Positions 1 through 8,816 are shown, counted from the stretch's first letter. The stretch is DNA of 32,742 nucleotides from JAIRQK01 sp047974135 (GCA_047974135.1 JBKECC010000034.1:1-32742); one strand, 5' to 3'. The notes: a model not told the origin generated them from the sequence alone. A program made the numbers and translations.

Positions 1-1
1 T

Positions 2-913
2 GATATAGCTGCCACACTTTATAATGATGAAATAGCAACAAATTATCATCAAAATTGTTGGGCGTATGATACTACTTATGTTATAGATTTGATAGACAAA
101 CCAGATGGATGGTCACTCTCAACCAAAGAACCAAAAGATAGAATAAATTACACAAGTAAAAATAGTAGCTACTCGTTAAAACAAGACAAAAGTGTAGTCA
201 CACTGGAGATATCTTCTACAAATTTTAATGATGGAGTGGCTAAAAACTTGGATACTTGGTTCAACTATAAAAGAGAAACGAACGTGCCACACAGTGCCTT
301 TAAAGTAAAACAAAAAGATTTTAATATAACAAACTCTTACGATATAAAAGGGACAAGAGGAGTAGATTTTGATAGAACTGTTAGCGATGAAGTAATATTT
401 TTATACGGGAGAACTTGGGCGCCTAGTCATATAGGAAGCTCACCAATCAGTGCCAATATAAAATATGAGATCTATTGTGGTATTTACTGCAATCCTGTTG
501 ATTTTAATATCCTTAGTTCTGGGAAAAATAGAGATGACTCACTCTGGTATACAAACAACCTACACAGTAGTACTTCTTTTGGAAATGTTACTTTGTATGA
601 TGAAAAAACCATAAAAAACAAAATAGGCATAACCCCTAAATCAACAACATTGATTAATGGTGGTATAGAAATAATAACACTAACAAGCGAGCTTGCCCCA
701 TACACAGATTTTATACGGATGCACGCATCAGATTGGTTAATTTACAACAAATACATCTCTGCAGCTAACACAAATGATTTTTTTGTTGAGTTTTTAAGCA
801 GTGGTGGAGGTTGGGCAGGAGAAGGTTTTGTTGATGTAGCAGAGAAAAATAGCACAGGAAGAGTTATAAACATCTCTCCTTCAAATAGAACAAAAAATAA
901 AATATCATGGTAG
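2..913 (+). CDS. C-terminal part of a large, unrecognised, probably surface protein (5' truncated)
   Basis: The reading frame is open from base 2, before the first internal start codon (TTG at 89), so this is the 3' end of a longer gene that begins outside the window. About 303 residues are visible. They are rich in Asn, Ser, Thr, Tyr and Gly, have no transmembrane segment, and carry a few cysteines (one C-G-I-Y-C pair around base 475). The stretch YGRTWAPSHIGSSP and the short beta-prone strings look like the C-terminal region of large secreted or envelope-exposed Campylobacterota proteins. I do not recognise a named domain with confidence. The gene ends 15 bp before the converging pabBC stop. 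Function unknown. Confidence 0.7.
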   Translation, partial: DIAATLYNDEIATNYHQNCWAYDTTYVIDLIDKPDGWSLSTKEPKDRINYTSKNSSYSLKQDKSVVTLEISSTNFNDGVAKNLDTWFNYKRETNVPHSAFKVKQKDFNITNSYDIKGTRGVDFDRTVSDEVIFLYGRTWAPSHIGSSPISANIKYEIYCGIYCNPVDFNILSSGKNRDDSLWYTNNLHSSTSFGNVTLYDEKTIKNKIGITPKSTTLINGGIEIITLTSELAPYTDFIRMHASDWLIYNKYISAANTNDFFVEFLSSGGGWAGEGFVDVAEKNSTGRVINISPSNRTKNKISW

Positions 914-914
914 G

Positions 915-940
915 GTAAAATTTAAATTTTATAGTTTTAC
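915..940. terminator. Possible bidirectional terminator between convergent genes
   Basis: GTAAAA (915-920) and TTTTAC (935-940) form an inverted repeat around the 14-bp AT palindrome AAAATTTAAATTTT (917-930), exactly where the surface-protein gene and pabBC converge. The stem is weak and AT-only, so this is tentative. Confidence 0.25.
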
Positions 941-2623
941 CAAGTTTGTAACATCAAGCCACTTTCTAACACTATTTATAAAAGCGATTTTTGTGGCTTT
1001 TTTTATGTCATCTATCTTGATAATTTTCTCTTTTAGAAAACCATTATTTAGTAGTTTTTCTCTCATAACGCCTCCTAAAAGTCCTGAACTCTGTGCGGGA
1101 GTTAACCAAATATCATCAATCAAAAAAGCAACATTTGCATTTGTAAACTCTGTTATTTCGCCTCTTTCGCTATATAGCAAAATCCCTTCACCTACATCTG
1201 TTTTTGGGTAAAAGTCTCTGCGAGTAGTTTTGTGATAAAGAAATACATTTGTGTTATCCATCGCTTTATTTGACAATTTAACACTTTTTAATCCTAAATC
1301 TTTTAACTCGTTTTTTTCTATTTTAAAATTTCCATTTTTATCTACTAACAACCTTACTTTGTATTTTTTATAGTCTGTTATCTCTTTTAAAAGTGCTTCT
1401 TTTATGACTTCTATATCAACTTTAAAATCAAAATACTCTGCTGAATTCATTAATCTTTTTACATGTAAATCGAGCAGAAAATACTCACCATTTTCAAGCA
1501 AGATACTCTCCAGTAGCTCCTTTGGTTTTAAGTTTTTTGCTTTTAAAATCGCTGATTTATTTAAAATCTCTTCATACTCATCTTTTGGAGTTGAATCAAG
1601 CGTAACTCCTCCACCAACACCATAATTTGCCTCTTTTTTTACCTCATCAACCAAAAGTGTTCTGATTGGGATGTTGAAAATTGCCTCTTTTTGTGGAGCT
1701 ATAAAACCTAAGGTTCCACAGTAAATCTCTCGTGGACTTTGCTCTAACTCATTTATAATTTTCATGGTACTTAGTTTTGGAGCACCAGTTATGGAACCAC
1801 AAGGAAATAGTGCTTTAAAAATATCCGCTAACAAAACGCTTTTTTTTATGTTAGCTGTTATGGTTGAAGTTAATTGCCAAATCGTTGGATATTTCTCTGC
1901 TTCAAAAAGTTTTTCAACCTTCACACTTCCAGCCTTTGAGATAACTCCTAAATCATTTCTAAGTAAGTCAGTTATCATGAGGTTTTCCGCTCTGTTTTTA
2001 TCACTATAAAGTTTCTCTATTTGTTTTAAATCATCTTCAAACCAAAGCCCTCTTTTTGTTGTGCCTTTCATTGGTTTTGTTGTTAGCTTGCCCTTTTCAA
2101 GTTTAAAAAAAAGTTCTGGTGAAATGGAAATTATTTTAAAGTTTTTTATTTCCAAATATGCACAATATTTTGCTTCTTGCTCTTTTAATTGATGCATATA
2201 GTAGTCATATGCATCTCTTTTAAACTCACCAATTAGCTTTGTTGTATAGTTTACTTGGTATGTGTTTCCTGCTTTTATCTCTTCTTGTATTTTTGAGATA
2301 TTTTTTTCATACTCTTTAAAAGTTATATTGCTTTGCAGGTCTAAGTGTAAAGATTCCTCTTTTACATGTAAAGAGTCTTCTTCTTTAAAACCATCAAATA
2401 CTTCAAAGTGCAAAAGTGGAAATTTATAGGTAAATTTGTTAGTGATTTTGTAAAAATCGCGCAGTGCTTCGTAAGATAAAAAACCAGCTACAAAGTAGCC
2501 TTTTTCACACTCTTCCTCTGCTTCTTTTAATTTCTCTAGCACTTCACTACTTTTACATGTAAAGATTGTTTTTATAGGATTTTCAAATATCCTTGTTTTT
2601 CCCTCAAAGTCGAACCTAAACAA
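929..2623 (-). CDS. pabBC: Aminodeoxychorismate synthase component I fused to 4-amino-4-deoxychorismate lyase
   Basis: Bifunctional enzyme of p-aminobenzoate (folate) synthesis, 564 aa. The first ~350 residues are the chorismate-binding domain, with YQVNYT (122-127), PMKGTTKRG (about 184-192, catalytic Lys), DLLRNDLG and GSITGAPK (276-283). The last ~200 are a class IV aminotransferase-fold lyase, with the PLP-lysine motif HKTTRR (464-469) and TEFTNAN. The fused form is common in Campylobacterota. The start is TTG at 2623: an in-frame TAA, the stop of the upstream EamA gene, lies one codon before it, so no earlier start is possible. The two genes are 3 bp apart and likely cotranscribed. Three copies of the 12-bp palindrome are embedded, read as FTCK (21-24), LHVK (85-88) and LHVK (386-389). 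Confidence 0.93.
   Translation of the reverse strand: MFRFDFEGKTRIFENPIKTIFTCKSSEVLEKLKEAEEECEKGYFVAGFLSYEALRDFYKITNKFTYKFPLLHFEVFDGFKEEDSLHVKEESLHLDLQSNITFKEYEKNISKIQEEIKAGNTYQVNYTTKLIGEFKRDAYDYYMHQLKEQEAKYCAYLEIKNFKIISISPELFFKLEKGKLTTKPMKGTTKRGLWFEDDLKQIEKLYSDKNRAENLMITDLLRNDLGVISKAGSVKVEKLFEAEKYPTIWQLTSTITANIKKSVLLADIFKALFPCGSITGAPKLSTMKIINELEQSPREIYCGTLGFIAPQKEAIFNIPIRTLLVDEVKKEANYGVGGGVTLDSTPKDEYEEILNKSAILKAKNLKPKELLESILLENGEYFLLDLHVKRLMNSAEYFDFKVDIEVIKEALLKEITDYKKYKVRLLVDKNGNFKIEKNELKDLGLKSVKLSNKAMDNTNVFLYHKTTRRDFYPKTDVGEGILLYSERGEITEFTNANVAFLIDDIWLTPAQSSGLLGGVMREKLLNNGFLKEKIIKIDDIKKATKIAFINSVRKWLDVTNLVKL
1458..1469. repeat. TTTACATGTAAA palindrome, inside pabBC
   Basis: Exact copy. 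It is read in the lyase half as L-H-V-K, in the segment corresponding to the conserved H-x-x-R-L region. Confidence 0.95.
2361..2372. repeat. TTTACATGTAAA palindrome, inside pabBC
   Basis: Exact copy, read as L-H-V-K in a charged, probably surface-exposed stretch (EEDSLHVKEE) of the synthase half. Confidence 0.95.
2552..2563. repeat. TTTACATGTAAA palindrome, inside pabBC
   Basis: Exact copy, read in a different frame from the other two, as F-T-C-K near the N-terminus. Confidence 0.95.
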
Positions 2624-2626
2624 TAC

Positions 2627-3475
2627 TTATACTCTTTGTTTTTTGCCCAAAAAGTTGTTAGCAAAAATAGATATAAATACTAACAAAACTCCTATAATTT
2701 GCTGATATGTTGGTATGTGATGAGAAAATACTGCATCTGTTATAAAAGCAACAACTGGAGAGAGTATAACAAATGGCACAACATTTACCGCTCCTATTTG
2801 TGCGATTGCTCTAAACCAAAGGAAAAATGGAACTGATGTTAAAAAAACTATAAGTATCACAAAAGCTATGATGTTAGTTGATGTTATGTTTTGTGGAAAA
2901 TCTCCAAGAATAAAAGCAACCACAACAAGCTCTAATCCACCTACAAGAAGTTGCCAACCAGTAATTGAGAAAAAACTCATAGGTATTTTTCCCCATTTGT
3001 TCATTAAAACTGCACCTAGTGATATTGAAGTAACGCATAAAATTGCCGCTATAACACCAATCATATCTAGCTTTGCAGAAGATTTTAAAACAACTAAAGA
3101 TACACCAATGATACCGATTATAATACAAATATACTGCGTAAGAGTTGGTTTTGCCTTTAAAACGAGCCATGCAAGTAAAAGTGCACAAAGTGGTCCCATC
3201 GCTTGAAATATAGCTGCAACTCCACCAGGAAGCCTAACAACAGATATAAAAAAAGTTCCAAAGAAAAATCCAACATTTAAAGTACCCAAAATAACAAGTT
3301 TAAATATCCACTCTTTTGGAGGAAATGCAAAGGATATAGCTAAAAGTACTAAACCAGCCCCAATTCCTCTGACTGCTCCTAAAAGTACGGGGTTATGTGG
3401 TAGATAGTTTGTTGTAATGATATATGTTAAACCCCATAAAATGCCTGTTGTTGCAGCTGCTAATCTTGGATTCAT
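2627..3475 (-). CDS. DMT-superfamily (EamA) permease
   Basis: Inner-membrane permease of 282 aa with about ten hydrophobic segments in two EamA halves, the usual size for the family. The N-terminus (AAATTGILWGLTYIITTNYLP) and the GAVRGIGAGLVLL segment are typical of EamA exporters of metabolites or amino acids. The substrate cannot be read from sequence. The start is the ATG at 3473-3475; the gene is followed after 3 bp by pabBC. About half of the second half is glycine/valine-rich helices ending in a basic tail (FLGKKQRV). A further EamA protein is encoded at 7920-8816, not obviously a recent duplicate. Confidence 0.88.
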   Translation of the reverse strand: MNPRLAAATTGILWGLTYIITTNYLPHNPVLLGAVRGIGAGLVLLAISFAFPPKEWIFKLVILGTLNVGFFFGTFFISVVRLPGGVAAIFQAMGPLCALLLAWLVLKAKPTLTQYICIIIGIIGVSLVVLKSSAKLDMIGVIAAILCVTSISLGAVLMNKWGKIPMSFFSITGWQLLVGGLELVVVAFILGDFPQNITSTNIIAFVILIVFLTSVPFFLWFRAIAQIGAVNVVPFVILSPVVAFITDAVFSHHIPTYQQIIGVLLVFISIFANNFLGKKQRV

Positions 3476-3532
3476 AAAATACTTCCTTAAGATAAAAAAA
3501 CAATGCTATCTAAACAAGTTAAATATATTTGT

Positions 3533-4483
3533 TTAGTTAACAAATCTTGGTATAAACTTTATATATAAAAGTTCGAAGATAAGTTCAATGGTTGTTTGTG
3601 TTACAAATATAAGTGCGATGATATGAGCATATTCGCTATTTACAGCATAAGCAAATGGTAAAATCACAAGCGAATTTCTAGTGGCTGAGCTAAAGCAAAT
3701 CGCTCTTTTGTTTTCCACATTTAAGCCAAAAATCTTACTAACAAAAAAACCAACAAGTGGAGCAGACACTGAAAATGCTATAAAAATTGGCACAGCAACC
3801 AAAACGCTTTTAAAGTTTTCACTAATACTACTAAGTGCAAAAAGCATAACCACAAACAAAACAAAAGCTGTACTTATAACTGGAAAAAGAAGCAGGATGT
3901 CTTCACATTTTTTTACTAATTTTACTCTTTTGCTGAAAAATTGAATCAAAAAAGCTAAAAATAGAGGCAAAATTATAAACATTAAAAATGCTTCTAAAAA
4001 AGGTTCATATGAGAATTCGCCACTTAATCCAACAAAAAGTTTTAAGTAGACTGGAAGAAGTAGCATTTGAGCAAGTAAAAGTACAGGAGTTGTACTAAGA
4101 AGAAGTTTTGAGTTTGCTTTTGCTAAATGTGAAAATGTTACAACATAATCGATGCAAGGAGCAAGCAAAACAAACGCAATGGCAAATTTTATATAAAAAA
4201 CATCTTGCACAAATAATAAAAGTATAAAAACCAAAATCGGTATAAAAACAAAGTTGGAAACAAGCAATGCAAATAAAAATCTGTAATTTTTTAGAGATTT
4301 ATATATATCTTGTAGAGGAATTTGTAAAAATGTGACAAATATCATAAAAATCAGCGATAAATTGATAATTTGAGTCAAATCGCCCTCAAATGTAAATACG
4401 AATGCTGAAAAAATACCCAATATTACGCTGAAAAAATAGATAATAATTTGATTATTTTCTAAAATGTTTTTTAATTTTTCCAT
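3533..4483 (-). CDS. SBF/ACR3-like permease (bile acid:sodium symporter or arsenite exporter superfamily)
   Basis: Membrane protein of 316 aa with about ten hydrophobic helices. LAPCIDYVVTFSHLAKAN matches the position of the ACR3 A-P-C-x-x-x-V motif, and SSATRNSLVILPFAYA matches the second conserved helix of the arsenite-exporter/SBF fold. This suggests an ACR3-type exporter, but no arsR or arsC is nearby, so arsenite as substrate is inference only. The start is ATG at 4483, with TTCC-type Shine-Dalgarno sequence (GGAAG on the coding strand) just upstream. It is transcribed divergently from the cyd locus, with one palindrome copy in the shared intergenic region. It is 57 bp upstream of the EamA gene and may form one unit with it. 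Confidence 0.8.
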   Translation of the reverse strand: MEKLKNILENNQIIIYFFSVILGIFSAFVFTFEGDLTQIINLSLIFMIFVTFLQIPLQDIYKSLKNYRFLFALLVSNFVFIPILVFILLLFVQDVFYIKFAIAFVLLAPCIDYVVTFSHLAKANSKLLLSTTPVLLLAQMLLLPVYLKLFVGLSGEFSYEPFLEAFLMFIILPLFLAFLIQFFSKRVKLVKKCEDILLLFPVISTAFVLFVVMLFALSSISENFKSVLVAVPIFIAFSVSAPLVGFFVSKIFGLNVENKRAICFSSATRNSLVILPFAYAVNSEYAHIIALIFVTQTTIELIFELLYIKFIPRFVN

Positions 4484-4515
4484 TATCTTCCTTTGAAAAA
4501 AAGCGATTATATCTT

Positions 4516-4527
4516 TTTACATGTAAA
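4516..4527. repeat. TTTACATGTAAA palindrome, divergent intergenic
   Basis: Exact copy between the divergent SBF-like gene and the cyd locus, so it is not in a terminator position. Confidence 0.95.
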
Positions 4528-4615
4528 AAATTAGGATAAAAACTGTCGTTTTTCAAAAAATTTAATGGTAACTTTATACAAATTGCAGGACAATGTGCTT
4601 TTTTAAAGGCATTTT

Positions 4616-4831
4616 ATGAAATTTTTAAAGAGCATTTGGTTTTTGTATTATGATGGATTTAAAAATATGAGAGTCGGCAAAAAGCTTTGGGCTATTATAG
4701 GCTTGAAGCTATTTATCATGTTTTTTATTTTGAAAATTTTCTTTTTTCCCGATGCTTTAGCATTGCAACAAGAAGAAAACAATAAAACAAAATCTGATGT
4801 TGTTTTAGAAAATTTTATAAATGCAAAATAA
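4616..4831 (+). CDS. DUF4492 small membrane protein, first gene of the cyd locus
   Basis: A 71-aa protein with an amphipathic basic N-terminus (SIWFLYYDGFKNM, then RVGKKLW) and one hydrophobic helix (about 29-47), followed by a charged tail. The pattern matches DUF4492, a family recurrently found directly upstream of cydA in Campylobacterota and Bacteroidetes. Its stop is 15 bp before the cydA start. From context a role in cytochrome bd assembly or stability is plausible, but unproven. The ATG at 4616 is preceded by a modest AAAGG-type ribosome site. Confidence 0.75.
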   Translation: MKFLKSIWFLYYDGFKNMRVGKKLWAIIGLKLFIMFFILKIFFFPDALALQQEENNKTKSDVVLENFINAK

Positions 4832-4846
4832 TTTAAGGAGAATGAC

Positions 4847-6385
4847 GTGGAAGGATTGACCGTAGAGATGGTAAACTGGTCGAGAGCTCAATTTGCTCTG
4901 ACTGCGCTTTACCATTTTTTGTTTGTTCCATTAACGCTTGGCCTCTCGTTTATAGTTGCCATTATGAATACTATATATGTGAAAACTGGCGATGAAATGT
5001 GGAAAAAAATAACAAGGTTTTGGATGACACTTTTTGCGATTAACTTCGCAATTGGTGTAGCAACCGGAATTATTATGGAATTTGAGTTTGGCACAAACTG
5101 GTCAAATTACTCATGGTTTGTTGGTGATATCTTTGGAGCTCCGCTTGCTGTTGAAGGTATTTTAGCATTCTTCTTAGAATCAACATTTTTTGCTGTTATG
5201 TTTTTTGGTTGGGATAGAGTTAGCAAAAAATTTCACTTAGTTTCAACATGGCTAGTTGCGATTGGCTCAAATCTATCTGCATATTGGATTCTTGTTGCAA
5301 ACGGTTGGATGCAATTTCCAACTGGAGTTACATTTAACCCTGAAACTGTAAGAAACGAGATGACAAGCTTCCTTGATGTTGCTCTCTCTCCTGTTGCTAT
5401 CTCAAAGTTTTTACATACTATAAGTAGTGGTTATGTGATTGGTGCTCTTTTTGTCTGTGGTATCTCTGCTTGGTTTTTACTGAAAAAAAGACATGTCAAA
5501 GAGGCAAAACGCTCTATGGTAGTTGGAGCTAGCTTTGGTATCCTTGTTTCAATTTTTATCATAGTAAGTGGTGATGAGTCTGCTTACCAAGTTGCACAAA
5601 AACAACCAGTGAAACTAGCAGCCATGGAAGGACATTATCACGGACACGAGGAAGCTGGCATCGTAGCACTTGGCATTTTAAATCCTAAAAAAGAGATAAA
5701 TAACAAAGAAGAGTCATTTCTGTTTAAAGCTGAAATCCCTTATGCTCTCTCATTTTTGGGATACCGTCAACTAAATGCTTATGTTCCAGGACTTGATGAT
5801 TTAGTTTATGGAAATGAAAAGCAAAATATAGAAAGTGCACAAAGTAAGATTGAAAAAGGTTTGTTAGTAAGAGGTGCTTTGAATGACTTTAAACTTGCAA
5901 AAGAGAGTAAAGATGAAGCTAAAAAAGCTGAACTTACAACTTACATACAAGACAATATGAACTATCTTGGATACGGTTATCTTGATAAACCTGAAAGCAT
6001 TGTTCCTCCTATAGCTTTAACTTTTTACACTTTTCACATAATGGTAGCACTTGGCTCATGGTTTGTAGTGCTTTTCTTTGTTGTGCTCTATCTATCAATG
6101 ACAAACGATATATCAAAATTTAGAAAAGTTTTGTGGGTAACTTTGTTTACCATTCCTCTTGGTTACATTGCAGCCGAGTGTGGTTGGATAGTTGCTGAAG
6201 TTGGAAGACAGCCTTGGGCTATACAAGACTTGATGCCAGTTGGACTTGCGGCAACTTCGATAGCTGCTGGAAATATAAAAGTTTCTTTTACTATATTTGC
6301 CGTAATGTTTACAACTCTTTTAATCGCTGAGATAAAAATCATGTTAAGACAGATTAAAATCGGTTTTAATGAAGGAGCTCACTAA
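4847..6385 (+). CDS. cydA: Cytochrome bd quinol oxidase subunit I
   Basis: Haem-bearing subunit of the terminal quinol:oxygen oxidoreductase in the inner membrane, 512 aa, about the usual length. Visible family features are the N-terminal ALYHFLFVPLTLGLS with His23 (equivalent of the E. coli haem b595 ligand His19), KFLHTISSGYVIGALF carrying the second axial His, the quinol-site Q-loop start with QPVKLAAMEGHYHG, FHIMVALGSWF with the axial Met, and VGRQPWAIQ near the C-terminus. The loop is of the short Q-loop type by length. The GTG start at 4847 has AAGGAG 8-10 bp upstream; an ATG 5 bp earlier is out of frame. The stop overlaps the cydB ATG by one base (TAATG), implying translational coupling. 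Confidence 0.96.
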   Translation: MEGLTVEMVNWSRAQFALTALYHFLFVPLTLGLSFIVAIMNTIYVKTGDEMWKKITRFWMTLFAINFAIGVATGIIMEFEFGTNWSNYSWFVGDIFGAPLAVEGILAFFLESTFFAVMFFGWDRVSKKFHLVSTWLVAIGSNLSAYWILVANGWMQFPTGVTFNPETVRNEMTSFLDVALSPVAISKFLHTISSGYVIGALFVCGISAWFLLKKRHVKEAKRSMVVGASFGILVSIFIIVSGDESAYQVAQKQPVKLAAMEGHYHGHEEAGIVALGILNPKKEINNKEESFLFKAEIPYALSFLGYRQLNAYVPGLDDLVYGNEKQNIESAQSKIEKGLLVRGALNDFKLAKESKDEAKKAELTTYIQDNMNYLGYGYLDKPESIVPPIALTFYTFHIMVALGSWFVVLFFVVLYLSMTNDISKFRKVLWVTLFTIPLGYIAAECGWIVAEVGRQPWAIQDLMPVGLAATSIAAGNIKVSFTIFAVMFTTLLIAEIKIMLRQIKIGFNEGAH

Positions 6386-7518
6386 TGTTTCATACATGGA
6401 CTATTGAGAGTTTACAACTTTATTGGTGGGCGATAATCGCACTTCTTGGTGGTTTGTTTGCATTTATGACATTTGTTCAAGGCGGACAAACTCTTATAGA
6501 TAAACTTGGTCGTAACGAAGAGGAAAAAACTATGATTATAGCCTCTTTGGGTCTAAAATGGGAGATAGGTTTTACCACTTTAGTTCTATTTGGTGGAGCT
6601 CTTTTTGCTGCTTTTCCTCTTTTTTACGCTACAAGTTTTGGTGGGGCTTACTGGGTTTGGCTTGGTATCTTATTTACTTTTGTTCTTCAAGCAGTCTCTT
6701 ATGAGTTTAGAAAAAAAGAGAATAACTTTTTAGGACAAAAAACTTATGAAGTGTTCATGAAAATAAACGGCTGGCTTGGTGTTTTTCTAATAGGAGCAGC
6801 GCTTAGCACATTAGTAACAGGAGCTGATTATAAGTTAAATGATATGAATTTTGTTGTTTGGCAGTCACCTCTTCGTGGACTTGAAGCTCTTTTTGATTTT
6901 AGAAATTACTTCTTGCCTATAGCTTTGATATTTTTAGCTAGAATCTTGGCCGCAATGTATTTTATAAACAACATACATGTAAAAGATATTCAGGAAAGAT
7001 GCAGAACTTTGATTTTAAGAGAGATGTTTATCTTTTTGCCATTCTTTTTAGCGTTTGTTGCAGTACTTTTGCTTACAAGCTCAAGAGTTTATGACCCAAA
7101 TTTAGAAGTTATGAATATTGTAGAATTTGGATATTTAAAAAATCTTATATCAAATCCTGTGCTTTTAGTTTTGCTACTTGTTGGTGTTGTGCTTGTGCTT
7201 GTTTCATTTTTTATGATATACAAAAAAGTTGATACAAAGGCTATATTTTTTGGTGGAGTTGGAACTGTTTTAACGGTTACGATTGTGCTTTTCACACTTG
7301 GGGTTAATAACACTTCTTTTTATCCATCAAATGCAGATATTGACCATTCGCTAACTTTGCTTAGTGCAAGCTCAAGTCACTATACGCTCTCAACGATGGC
7401 TTATGTATCACTTCTTGTTCCTTTTGTTTTGGGTTATATCGTGATGGTTTGGAGAGCACTTGATAGACAAAAGATAACAAAAGATGGGTTTGATGCAAAC
7501 GACCCGCACAATTATTAG
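6385..7518 (+). CDS. cydB: Cytochrome bd quinol oxidase subunit II
   Basis: Subunit II, 377 aa with about nine hydrophobic helices, close to the 379 aa of E. coli CydB. The N-terminus is WWAIIALLGGLFAFMTFVQGG, with the Trp and Gly-Gly typical of the family. The ATG overlaps the cydA stop by one base. A degenerate palindrome copy (ACATGTAAA half intact, 6975-6983) is read as IHVK in a loop. Two tiny genes for membrane proteins follow in the same direction, the first 8 bp downstream. Confidence 0.94.
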   Translation: MFHTWTIESLQLYWWAIIALLGGLFAFMTFVQGGQTLIDKLGRNEEEKTMIIASLGLKWEIGFTTLVLFGGALFAAFPLFYATSFGGAYWVWLGILFTFVLQAVSYEFRKKENNFLGQKTYEVFMKINGWLGVFLIGAALSTLVTGADYKLNDMNFVVWQSPLRGLEALFDFRNYFLPIALIFLARILAAMYFINNIHVKDIQERCRTLILREMFIFLPFFLAFVAVLLLTSSRVYDPNLEVMNIVEFGYLKNLISNPVLLVLLLVGVVLVLVSFFMIYKKVDTKAIFFGGVGTVLTVTIVLFTLGVNNTSFYPSNADIDHSLTLLSASSSHYTLSTMAYVSLLVPFVLGYIVMVWRALDRQKITKDGFDANDPHNY

Positions 7519-7526
7519 GAGATAAA

Positions 7527-7673
7527 ATGGAATACTTAAACTCTATCATTTGGCTTTTAGTTTGGCCGATTTTGATATACGCAACTTATGCTTTTGCAAA
7601 GTTAAATATTAAACAGATTGAAAAGTTGGAAAAACTTGAAGAGTTAGCAGGAGTAAAAAAAGAGGATTGTTAA
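7527..7673 (+). CDS. 48-aa single-helix protein next to cydB, CydX-like position
   Basis: Small gene immediately downstream of cydB with a good ribosome site (AGGAG, spacing 7). The protein begins MEYLNSIIWLLVWPILIYA, giving one transmembrane helix (about 6-24), followed by a Lys/Glu-rich tail ending VKKEDC. It is not a recognisable CydX by sequence, but size, topology and position (single helix, charged C-terminal tail, next to cydB) match the small accessory subunits of bd oxidases (CydX, CydS, CydY). Function is inferred from position only. Confidence 0.65.
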   Translation: MEYLNSIIWLLVWPILIYATYAFAKLNIKQIEKLEKLEELAGVKKEDC

Positions 7674-7677
7674 AATC

Positions 7678-7715
7678 TTTACATGTAAAAGATACAAAAT
7701 GTCTTTACATGTAAA
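7678..7715. repeat. Two TTTACATGTAAA palindromes 14 bp apart
   Basis: Exact copies at 7678-7689 and 7704-7715, between the two tiny genes downstream of cydB. Because each is palindromic the pair can also pair with each other to form a longer hairpin. Confidence 0.95.
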
Positions 7716-7755
7716 AAACAGCATCATGTAGATATTTTATAAGCAAAGGAGTTTC

Positions 7756-7911
7756 ATGGAAATTTTTAAGACGATTGTCTTTGTTATCGGGGCTCCTTTG
7801 CTTGTTATTTTTCTATTTTTTTTCGCAAGGTTTTATCTAAAACAGTTGCAAATAACAGATAAACTTGAAGATGTTATGGATGGATACGAGAAAGAGCGAA
7901 AAAGGAAGTGA
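7756..7911 (+). CDS. 51-aa single-helix membrane protein at the end of the cyd locus
   Basis: Small gene with AAAGGAG ribosome site 6 bp before its ATG. The product has one strongly hydrophobic helix (about 7-23, IVFVIGAPLLVIFLFFF) and a charged C-terminal tail (DKLEDVMDGYEKERKRK). It follows the 48-aa gene by 82 bp that hold two palindrome copies. It could be another bd-oxidase-associated miniprotein or an unrelated small membrane protein; there is no homology to cite. It ends 8 bp from the converging EamA gene. Confidence 0.55.
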   Translation: MEIFKTIVFVIGAPLLVIFLFFFARFYLKQLQITDKLEDVMDGYEKERKRK

Positions 7912-7919
7912 GCCTTCTC

Positions 7920-8816
7920 TTAGGCTTTTTTCTTTTTACCTGAAATAAATAACCCTATTAAAATAATCAAAATACCAACTATATGGAAAGCATAAAGCTT
8001 TTCTCCTAAGAAGATTATAGACAAAATGGTTCCAAAAACTGGCATCAAATGTATAAATCCCCCAGCTCTAATAGAGCCAAATTTTACAACTGCCAATATA
8101 TAAAAAATGTACGCAAGAACTGATGGCACTATACCAACATACAGCAAACTCAAAACAGAAGCCCTGCTCCAAATCGGCGCAAATCCCAAACTTGCTTCAA
8201 AGATAACAAAAGGAAGTAAAAACAGTAGCGCTATAGTGATTTGTGTTTCAAGCAAGCCTATTTGATTTATCTCACGTGGAAGTTCTCTAACCCAAAGCGT
8301 ATAAAATGCCCAGCAAACCATCGCTAAAAAAACGATGATATCGCCTTTTGAAAAAGTTAATGTTAAAAGATTTGCAAAGTTTCCGTGTAAAATGATGACA
8401 AAAACGCCTATGAAAGATAGTGACATACCTATGATTTGGTTTTTAAAAGTTGTCTGTTTAAAAAACAATGCACCAAAAAGAATAATCAAGATAGGTATAA
8501 AAGAGTTTAACAAAATGGCGTTTATAGCGGTTGTAGAGTGAAGTCCAAGATATACAAGCGTGTTAAAGCCAGCTATGCCAAAAATCGCCATTTTTAAAAC
8601 AAGCCATTTGTGTTTTATGTAAAGTTTATAATCTCTTTTTATATATTTGATTGCAAAAGGAAGCAAAACCAAAAAGGCGATGCTCCAGCGCCCAAACGAT
8701 AAAGCAAGTGGCGGTATCTCGTCTCTTATGGCTCGGCCAACCACAAAATTGCCAGCCCAAAAAAGTGGAGGCAACACTAAAAACATAAACGAGAGAATAT
8801 CTTTGTTATTTTTCAT
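7920..8816 (-). CDS. DMT-superfamily (EamA) permease
   Basis: A 298-aa inner-membrane protein with ten hydrophobic helices in two EamA repeats. The N-terminus (LPPLFWAGNFVVGRAIRDEIPP) is the characteristic EamA first helix with its W-A-G-N-F motif. GAIRAGGFIHLMPVFG-type sequence and FLGEKLYAFHIVGILIILIG near the C-terminus match the second repeat. The ATG is at 8814-8816. The substrate is unknown. It is convergent with the cyd locus and separated by 132 bp of non-coding DNA from the cytochrome terminator region. Confidence 0.88.
   Translation of the reverse strand: MKNNKDILSFMFLVLPPLFWAGNFVVGRAIRDEIPPLALSFGRWSIAFLVLLPFAIKYIKRDYKLYIKHKWLVLKMAIFGIAGFNTLVYLGLHSTTAINAILLNSFIPILIILFGALFFKQTTFKNQIIGMSLSFIGVFVIILHGNFANLLTLTFSKGDIIVFLAMVCWAFYTLWVRELPREINQIGLLETQITIALLFLLPFVIFEASLGFAPIWSRASVLSLLYVGIVPSVLAYIFYILAVVKFGSIRAGGFIHLMPVFGTILSIIFLGEKLYAFHIVGILIILIGLFISGKKKKA

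Noticed and set aside
2874..3188. 104-aa minus-strand open frame within the EamA gene
   Set aside because: A shadow frame of a clear EamA permease; it has no ribosome site and an unnatural composition.
4516..4527. TTTACATGTAAA as an FNR/Fur/LexA-type operator
   Set aside because: It matches none of those consensus sequences and recurs inside coding sequence and at convergent junctions at high density.
5461..5485. ACATGT cores in cydA, thiC (13621 region), dedA (21063) and fbpC (27567 region) as further palindrome copies
   Set aside because: Only the 6-bp core matches without the TTT/AAA flanks, as expected by chance for a hexamer.
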